Assembly: GCA_026225435.1 (NCBI GenBank)
Contig: JAMFST010000306.1
Span: 1 to 5,210 of the forward strand
Direction: 5' to 3'
Origin: Labilithrix luteola
GTDB lineage: Bacteria; Myxococcota_A; Polyangia; Polyangiales; Polyangiaceae
DNA length: 5,210 nt
In this document: piece after piece, positions 1 through 5,210 of the stretch
Layout of the letters: each line of letters starts with the position of its first letter
Position numbering within the stretch: the first letter of the stretch is position 1
Translations under genes and position numbers: made by a program
The notes under the pieces: generated by a model
Told to the model about the DNA's origin: nothing
Seen by the model: the letters and a program-made list of their open reading frames with translations, nothing else
Databases searched by the model: none

Positions 1-258
1 GGTGAACGAGAGGCTGCCGGGGAGCGCGCAGAACGTCGACGGCGGAAGGGTGCCCGCCTCCACGACCACGTTCACGCCGCCGTCGTGCGCGGCGTCGGCG
101 GTGCTCGGGGGCTGCTGCGCGTCGGCGCTGTGGACGCCGGTGCCGCCGTCGGCCTGCGTGCCTGCATCGTCGTCGTCATCGCTGGAGCAGGCGAGAGGAA
201 CGGCCGGGAGCACCGCGAGCACCAGGGCCAGCGGAGCAAGGAAGCGCAATCGGTTCAT
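1..258 (-). CDS. Putative lipoprotein, N-terminal part (C-terminus beyond window edge)
   Basis: An open frame of 86 codons runs leftward from ATG at 258-256 and leaves the window without a stop. The N-terminus is a clear lipoprotein signal: Asn-Arg-Leu-Arg, then a hydrophobic Leu/Ala/Val stretch (residues 6-22) and a lipobox ending P-L-A-C with the lipidated Cys at residue 24. Ser-Ser follows, then five Asp in a row (27-31) and an Ala/Gly/Asp/Pro-rich linker to about residue 70. This resembles the low-complexity tether that holds many myxobacterial lipoproteins off the membrane. A second Cys lies near residue 78 (S-T-F-C-A-L), where a folded domain may begin. The +2 residue is Ser, not Asp, so outer-membrane sorting is plausible. 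The start codon overlaps the TGA of the upstream membrane-protein gene as ATGA, which fixes the start and suggests translational coupling. There is no separate strong Shine-Dalgarno sequence. The domain that would give a function is not visible. Confidence 0.82.
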   Translation of the reverse strand, partial: MNRLRFLAPLALVLAVLPAVPLACSSDDDDDAGTQADGGTGVHSADAQQPPSTADAAHDGGVNVVVEAGTLPPSTFCALPGSLSFT

Positions 259-614
259 CGGAGCGCACCATGATCCATGGAGGTAGGGGCTGGCAAGCTG
301 GACGGGGGGCCGGCGAGCAAGTCGTGAGCGGTCTCGACGAGCGCCACGTCCGCGCTGCTGGCCGCGAGCACGACCGCAGCGGCGAGCACCCCGAGGAGCA
401 AGCCGAGGAGGGAGCGGCGCGTACGGACGAAGTGGACGACCAGACCGAGCGGCCCGAACACCACCAGCGCCGACAGCTTGCTCGCCGGCGGCCACGCGTG
501 CGCGGCCTGCTCGGGGCGGAGGCGGGCGAGGCGCCGCTCGTCGAAGCCGACCAGCGCGAAGGAGACCCACGTGGTGACGACGAAGCTCGAGAGCATCTCG
601 AAGACTTCGATCAC
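255..614 (-). CDS. Small three-helix membrane protein of unknown function
   Basis: This 119-residue protein starts at GTG 614-612, 13 bases after the stop of the ABC ATPase gene, with GAGG a few bases upstream as a short-spaced ribosome site. An internal ATG at residue 7 is an alternative start. Three hydrophobic segments are visible at about residues 8-24, 47-63 and 68-88. Between the first two is a charged, Arg-rich loop (26-46) with D-E-R-R and a Trp-Pro-Pro. A basic R-T-R-R turn (64-67) sits between helices two and three, so that turn is probably cytoplasmic. The C-terminal 30 residues are soluble. I do not recognise the family. Its place directly after an MlaF-like ATPase suggests an accessory membrane subunit, but at 119 residues it is far too short to be an MlaE-type permease (about 260 residues). 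Its TGA overlaps the start of the downstream lipoprotein gene. Confidence 0.8.
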   Translation of the reverse strand: MIEVFEMLSSFVVTTWVSFALVGFDERRLARLRPEQAAHAWPPASKLSALVVFGPLGLVVHFVRTRRSLLGLLLGVLAAAVVLAASSADVALVETAHDLLAGPPSSLPAPTSMDHGALR

Positions 615-627
615 GGTGCCTCGTCGC

Positions 628-1386
628 TCAAAGCGGCCCTTCGGTCAGCCCGTGGACGAACTGGCGCACGTGGGGCTCGTCGGCGGCGCGCGCCTCGTCG
701 GTGGTCCCGTCGAACATGAGCCGCCCGCGGTACATCATGCCGATGCGGTCGGTCACCGGGAGCAACCGGTCGAGGTCGCTCGAGACCATGATCACAGTGG
801 CCTTCACCTCCTGTTGCTCCTGGCGAAGGAGCTCGAAGATCTTCTGCGAGGTCACCGGATCGAGCCCCGCCGCCGGCTCGTCGTACAGGACGATGGGGGC
901 GCGGGTGATGGTCGCGCGCGCCACGCCGACCCGCTTCTTCTGCCCGCCGGAGAGCCCGCCGGGGAGCCGGTCCTCGAAGCCGGGGAGCGAGACGCGCTTC
1001 ATCCGCTCGTAGACCCGCTCGCGGATCTCCTCCTCCGTAAGATTGTACAAACGGCGCAGCGGGAAGGCGACGTTCTCGAAGACGGTGAGGTTGTCGAAGA
1101 GCGCGTTGTTCTGGAAGAGCATGCCGATCTCCCGGCGCATGATCTGCAGATCGATCTCGCTCGCCGTGCTGATTTCGCGCTCGCCCACCCAGATCTTCCC
1201 GGCGTCGGCGCGCAGCAGGCCGGTGACGAGCTTGAGGAGGACGCTCTTGCCGGCCGCGCCCGGACCGATGAGGCCGTAGAGGCACCCGGTGGGGACGGTG
1301 AAGCCGACCTCGTCGACCACCGGGAGCGCGTTGCGAGCGTCGCCGCTTCCGACGAACGACTTTCGCACCCCCTCGACGCGGATCAC
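628..1386 (-). CDS. MlaF-like ABC transporter ATPase with non-canonical H-loop
   Basis: This is a 252-residue nucleotide-binding subunit of the MlaF/Ttg2A (MCE-associated lipid transport) type, expected to dimerise on the cytoplasmic face of the inner membrane. Motifs in order: A-loop aromatic F11; Walker A G-P-G-A-A-G-K-S at 41-48; Q-loop Q92 in the stretch M-L-F-Q-N-N-A-L-F-D-N-L-T-V-F-E-N-V, which is characteristic of MlaF-like proteins; signature L-S-G-G-Q at 145-149 followed by K-K-R-V; Walker B I-V-L-Y-D-E at 165-170 with catalytic E170; D-loop A-G-L-D at 173-176. The C-terminus (P-H-V-R-Q-F-V-H-G then G-P-L) also matches MlaF relatives. Two departures stand out: Ala replaces the usual Gly at P-loop position 44, and the switch histidine of the S-H-D motif is Ser203 (V-S-S-D-L). 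Length is normal and there is no frameshift. It starts with GTG overlapping the sctJ stop (GTGA). Family membership is secure, but the lipid-transport role is inferred and no permease or MCE partner lies in the window. Confidence 0.93.
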   Translation of the reverse strand: MIRVEGVRKSFVGSGDARNALPVVDEVGFTVPTGCLYGLIGPGAAGKSVLLKLVTGLLRADAGKIWVGEREISTASEIDLQIMRREIGMLFQNNALFDNLTVFENVAFPLRRLYNLTEEEIRERVYERMKRVSLPGFEDRLPGGLSGGQKKRVGVARATITRAPIVLYDEPAAGLDPVTSQKIFELLRQEQQEVKATVIMVSSDLDRLLPVTDRIGMMYRGRLMFDGTTDEARAADEPHVRQFVHGLTEGPL

Positions 1387-2144
1387 TCGGTGCCCGTGAG
1401 CCGGGAGGCGCGGGCGCGCTGGGCGAAGTAGATGGTCGCCGCACCGAACACCCCGACGAGCGCCACGAGGCCGAGCAGAAGCAGCTGCAGCAGCGGCCGG
1501 GACGCGCGCGCCACGGCGATGGGCCCGAGGTGCGCCAGGCCGCGATCCGGCGTGGCCGGAGGAGCGGGGCGCGACACCATCACCACCGAGACATCGGCCG
1601 GCGCGAGACCGGCGACGCCACCGGCGACGAGCCGCTGGATCGATCCTTCGCTCACCGGCGGGGTGGTCCCGCGGTGCTCGACGAGGACGCTCGCCGTCGC
1701 CTTCGGCGGCGGGCCGGGAGAGAGAGGATCGGGCGCGGCGACGTTCAGGTGGACGCGCGCCGACAGCACGCCGTCGACCCCTTCGAGCGTGCGCTCGAGA
1801 TCACCGGCCAGCCCGGCCACCAGCTCGGCGTGCTCCGCTGTCTCCGAGGGGACGAGGGACCCCTTTCCCATCGCCTCGAGGACGCCGGACGGGCGAGGGC
1901 GGGGGAGCGCCTCGTCCTGCATGGCGGCGAGCGACCGGGCCACGTCGTCGCGCGCGACCGAGATTCGGTAGTGCCCCTCGACCTGCGGATCGACCTCCTT
2001 GGTCGCGTCCACCGCGGCGTGATCGAGCGCGACGACGATCCGGTTGGCGTCGTCCTCGTCGAGCCCACCGGCCACCGGGACGGCGCAACCGGCGAGCAGC
2101 AGCGCGAAGAATCCTGCAGAAAGTGGCCGCAGACGCGAGAGCAT
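1383..2144 (-). CDS. sctJ: SctJ/YscJ-family lipoprotein (type III secretion inner-membrane ring)
   Basis: This 253-residue protein has the full SctJ (YscJ/PrgK/HrcJ) layout. A lipoprotein signal has lipobox L-A-G-C with the acylated Cys at residue 20. A first ring-building domain lies at about 21-80, with the family-typical G-L-D-E-D-D-A-N-R-I (27-36) and an A-L-P-R end (79-82). A linker contains V-P-S-E-T-A-E-H-A. A second ring-building domain (about 103-190) contains V-D-G-V-L-S-A-R-V-H (123-132), the A-S-V-L-V strand (151-155) and L-V-A-G-G-V-A-G-L followed by A-D-V-S-V-V-M-V. A single transmembrane helix at 217-240 ends in a basic tail. The lipid anchor, single C-terminal helix and length (YscJ is about 245 residues) separate it from the larger flagellar FliF. 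Members form the periplasmic face of the basal-body ring. The ATG at 2144 is the first possible start because an in-frame TGA lies two codons upstream, and no Shine-Dalgarno is evident. Its stop overlaps the start of the ABC ATPase gene. No other secretion gene is in the window, so whether it serves a true secretion apparatus is open. Confidence 0.88.
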   Translation of the reverse strand: MLSRLRPLSAGFFALLLAGCAVPVAGGLDEDDANRIVVALDHAAVDATKEVDPQVEGHYRISVARDDVARSLAAMQDEALPRPRPSGVLEAMGKGSLVPSETAEHAELVAGLAGDLERTLEGVDGVLSARVHLNVAAPDPLSPGPPPKATASVLVEHRGTTPPVSEGSIQRLVAGGVAGLAPADVSVVMVSRPAPPATPDRGLAHLGPIAVARASRPLLQLLLLGLVALVGVFGAATIYFAQRARASRLTGTE

Positions 2145-2153
2145 GGATCAGCC

Positions 2154-2182
2154 GGAGTAGCCGAAAGAACGGGCGCGAACAA
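2154..2182 (-). promoter_or_regulatory. Weak promoter candidate for the sctJ operon
   Basis: On the minus strand TTGTTC (2182-2177) and TACTCC (2159-2154) are separated by 17 bases. The -10-like box ends nine bases before the sctJ ATG, which would give a nearly leaderless transcript and would explain the absence of a Shine-Dalgarno sequence. The match to the sigma-70 consensus is poor (3 of 6 and 2 of 6 positions), so this is a suggestion from spacing and position only. Confidence 0.25.
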
Positions 2183-2257
2183 CAGCGGAACCAGGGTAGG
2201 TGACTGCGATCGGGGGTAGGAAATGGGGCGCGATCGGGCGCGAATCAGCGTGGAACA
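2171..2257. repeat. Interleaved short direct repeats in the divergent intergenic region
   Basis: Three short repeat pairs overlap in this stretch. GGGCGCGAA occurs at 2171-2179 and 2236-2244, each followed within a few bases by CAGCG and then GAAC, making an imperfect repeat of about 21 bases spaced 65 bases apart. GGGTAGG occurs at 2194-2200 and 2214-2220, exactly 20 bases (about two helical turns) apart. GCGATCGGG occurs at 2206-2214 and 2230-2238, 24 bases apart. They lie between the sctJ and kinase genes, where a regulator of either promoter would bind. They may be operator half-sites. Chance is not excluded in such GC-rich DNA. Confidence 0.4.
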
Positions 2258-2304
2258 CGCACGTCCATTGCGCCCGAGAACTGGCTGTCCGAGCCCTGCC
2301 GCAT

Positions 2305-2312
2305 GCTAGAGT
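2305..2312 (+). promoter_or_regulatory. Extended -10 promoter element of the kinase gene (probably leaderless mRNA)
   Basis: TGCTAGAGT (2304-2312) reads as an extended -10, TG-C-TAGAGT, with the hexamer at 2307-2312. Only seven bases separate it from the GTG at 2320, so transcription would begin at or just before the start codon and the message would be leaderless or nearly so. No good -35 lies 16-18 bases upstream, in keeping with an extended -10 promoter. The element supports 2320 over the upstream GTG at 2200 as the true start. Confidence 0.55.
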
Positions 2313-2319
2313 CGACACC

Positions 2320-4030
<1,711 letters not shown>

Positions 4031-4044
<14 letters not shown>

Positions 4045-5092
4045 ACGCGGCCAGCGTGCGTCGCACCGGTTCCTGGCCCTGTGGCTCGCCGCTTGCGCCG
4101 CGGGGGTAGCGGTGACTGCGGCGCCCGCCGTGCGCGCCGACGACGCCGAGACCTCCGTGCTCGCCGCGCAGCTGTTCAAGGACGGCCGGTCCGACATGGC
4201 GCTCGAGGACTGGCGCGCCGCCGAGGCGAAGTTCGCCGCCAGCCACAAGCTGGTCCCGGCGATGGGCACCTTGCTCAACCTCGCCGTCTGCCAGGCGCGC
4301 CTGGGCAAGACGGCCAGCGCGTACCACGCCTTCACCGAGGTCGCCCGCGAGGCCGAGCACAGCGGGCGCAAGGACCGGCTCGATCTGGCCACCGCCGAGA
4401 TGGCCAAGATCAAGCCGCTGCTCGCCGACGCCATCATCCACGTCCAGCCCGACGTCCAGGGCCTGCCGGGGTTCACCCTCACCATCGACGGCTCGCCGCT
4501 GCCGGCGCCCCTCTTCGAGACGCGCGTGAACCTCGATCCGGGCGATCACACGCTCCTGGCCACGGCGACGAACAAGAAGCCGTGGGAGTACCCGCTGCAC
4601 ATCGCGCCGAGCGAGCACACCGAGGCGACCGTCCCCTTCCTCGCCGACAGGCCGTTCGACCCCAACGAGGTCAAGGTCCGGCAGGTCGACGCAGACCGCG
4701 CCGCCAAGCACCAGACGATCCGCACCGCCGGCTTCGTCGTCGGCGGGATCGGCGTCGCCGGCGTCATCACGTCCCTCGTCTTCGGCGCCCTCGCCAAGGC
4801 GCAGATGAACAAGGTGCACTGCAGCAGCAACGCGACGTGCACGTCCGCCGAGGCGCACGACTCGCAGACCGCCAACACCGACGCGACCGTCGCCAACGTG
4901 GTCTTCGGCACCGGCCTCGGCCTCGTGGCGACCGGCGGCGTCCTCCTCTTCGTCGCCCGTGACAGCGGCCCGGCCAGCGACAAGGGGAAGGACAAGGACG
5001 ACCCGGACGAGGAGGACGCGCGCCTCCGCTGGAAATTGTCCCCCGCCTTCGACGCGCGCGGTGGCGGACTGTCCGTCGGACGCGCGTTCTGA
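4031..5092 (+). CDS. Kinase-adjacent envelope protein with TPR-like and PEGA-like domains and two membrane helices
   Basis: This 353-residue protein begins with a basic stretch and hydrophobic signal (about 13-36; likely cleavage after V-R-A, before D-D-A-E). Residues about 41-138 are helical and TPR-like, with typical spacing of small and aromatic residues (A-A-E-A-K-F-A-A-S-H-K-L, then L-L-N-L-A-V-C-Q-A-R-L-G-K). A beta-rich segment at about 139-210 resembles a PEGA surface-layer domain (I-D-G-S-P-L-P, then L-D-P-G-D-H-T-L-L-A). Two membrane helices follow at about 233-254 and 286-309, joined by a loop with Cys264 and Cys270 that could form a disulfide. The tail is Lys/Asp/Glu-rich and ends in a short strand finishing G-R-A-F. 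Such proteins are commonly found beside myxobacterial Ser/Thr kinases, and their biochemical role is not established. The 14-base overlap with the kinase gene indicates co-expression. A function as its sensor partner or scaffold is inference. The TPR assignment is firmer than the PEGA one. Confidence 0.9.
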
Positions 5093-5094
5093 GC

Positions 5095-5100
5095 TATAGG
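5095..5100 (+). promoter_or_regulatory. -10-like element ahead of the downstream lipoprotein gene
   Basis: TATAGG sits in the 16-base gap after the TPR/PEGA-like gene, ending eight bases before the GTG at 5109. The arrangement matches the kinase promoter (seven bases from box to GTG), again pointing to a nearly leaderless transcript. No clear -35 is visible and read-through from the upstream genes remains possible. Confidence 0.4.
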
Positions 5101-5108
5101 CTGGTCAC

Positions 5109-5210
5109 GTGAAGCGTTCCTTGCTCTTTACCGGTCTCGCCGTCGGCGGCGCCTTCGGTGTCCTGGCGGCCTGCCAGGCAATCGACGGGATCCACGTCTA
5201 CGACTACACC
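5109..5210 (+). CDS. Putative lipoprotein, first 34 codons (runs off the window)
   Basis: The frame opens at GTG 5109, 16 bases after the previous stop, and is open to the window end. The protein begins with a Lys-Arg n-region, a hydrophobic stretch (residues 5-19, rich in Leu, Gly, Ala and Val) and a lipobox L-A-A-C with the acylated Cys at residue 22, followed by Q-A-I-D-G-I-H-V-Y-D-Y-T. This is a standard type II signal peptide, so the product should be a lipoprotein. With Gln at +2, inner-membrane retention is not signalled by an Asp. There is no clear Shine-Dalgarno sequence. Too little of the mature protein is visible to name a family. Confidence 0.72.
   Translation, partial: MKRSLLFTGLAVGGAFGVLAACQAIDGIHVYDYT

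Noticed and set aside
166..183. Short trinucleotide run (GTC/GAC) near the left edge
   Set aside because: It encodes the five-Asp tether of the lipoprotein. It is too short to call a microsatellite of note.
1141..1152. Perfect 12-base palindrome GATCTGCAGATC
   Set aside because: It lies inside the ABC ATPase coding region and is explained by the codons for D-L-Q-I. No loop, partner site or repeat accompanies it.
478..1431. Long open plus-strand frame opposite the ABC ATPase (317 codons)
   Set aside because: It is composed mostly of Arg/Ala/Glu/Asp/His with no motif, while the opposite strand encodes a complete ABC ATPase.
1383..2144. Assignment as flagellar FliF
   Set aside because: FliF is about 550 residues with two membrane helices and no lipobox. 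This protein has a lipobox Cys, one C-terminal helix and SctJ length.
2200..2319. Possible 40-residue N-terminal extension of the kinase from GTG 2200
   Set aside because: The codons are atypical for the gene, the segment contains the promoter-like -10 and the repeat pairs, and nothing in it resembles a kinase N-terminus.
5093..5108. Terminator between the TPR/PEGA-like gene and the next lipoprotein gene
   Set aside because: The 16-base gap has no inverted repeat and no T-run.

Overview
The window is a very GC-rich, gene-dense bacterial segment with strongly C/G-biased third codon positions. It most likely comes from a myxobacterium (Myxococcota, probably the Polyangiales side). The reasons are a Hanks-type Ser/Thr kinase with a Pro/Ala/Thr-rich outer tail followed by a TPR/PEGA-like membrane protein, several small lipoproteins with acidic or low-complexity N-termini, frequent GTG starts, and a type III secretion (SctJ/YscJ) ring lipoprotein outside any obvious flagellar context. 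The lineage is an inference from gene style, not from a marker gene.

Layout. Bases 1-2144 are a leftward (minus-strand) set of four tightly packed genes. In transcription order they are: a SctJ/YscJ-family lipoprotein (1383-2144); an MlaF-like ABC ATPase (628-1386, start and stop sharing a 4-base GTGA); a 119-residue predicted three-helix membrane protein (255-614, 13 bases downstream); and a lipoprotein cut by the window edge (1-258, ATGA overlap). The two 4-base overlaps and the 13-base gap argue for one co-transcribed, translationally coupled unit that acts at the cell envelope. Neither an MCE protein nor an MlaE permease is visible, nor any other type III secretion gene.

Bases 2145-2319 are a 175-base divergent intergenic region. 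It contains short direct repeats, a weak leftward promoter candidate, and a convincing rightward extended -10 element placed so close to the kinase GTG that the mRNA would be almost or completely leaderless.

Bases 2320-5210 run rightward: a transmembrane Ser/Thr protein kinase (2320-4044); a secreted/membrane TPR plus PEGA-like protein whose start overlaps the kinase end by 14 bases (4031-5092); and the first 34 codons of another lipoprotein (5109-5210), which appears to have its own -10 element. The kinase and the TPR/PEGA protein look like a signalling pair: a cytoplasmic catalytic domain and an envelope-side partner.

The most unusual content is the SctJ-MlaF-like coupling, together with an ABC ATPase that lacks the switch histidine and has a non-standard P-loop. 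No tRNA, rRNA, CRISPR array, insertion sequence or clear rho-independent terminator was seen.
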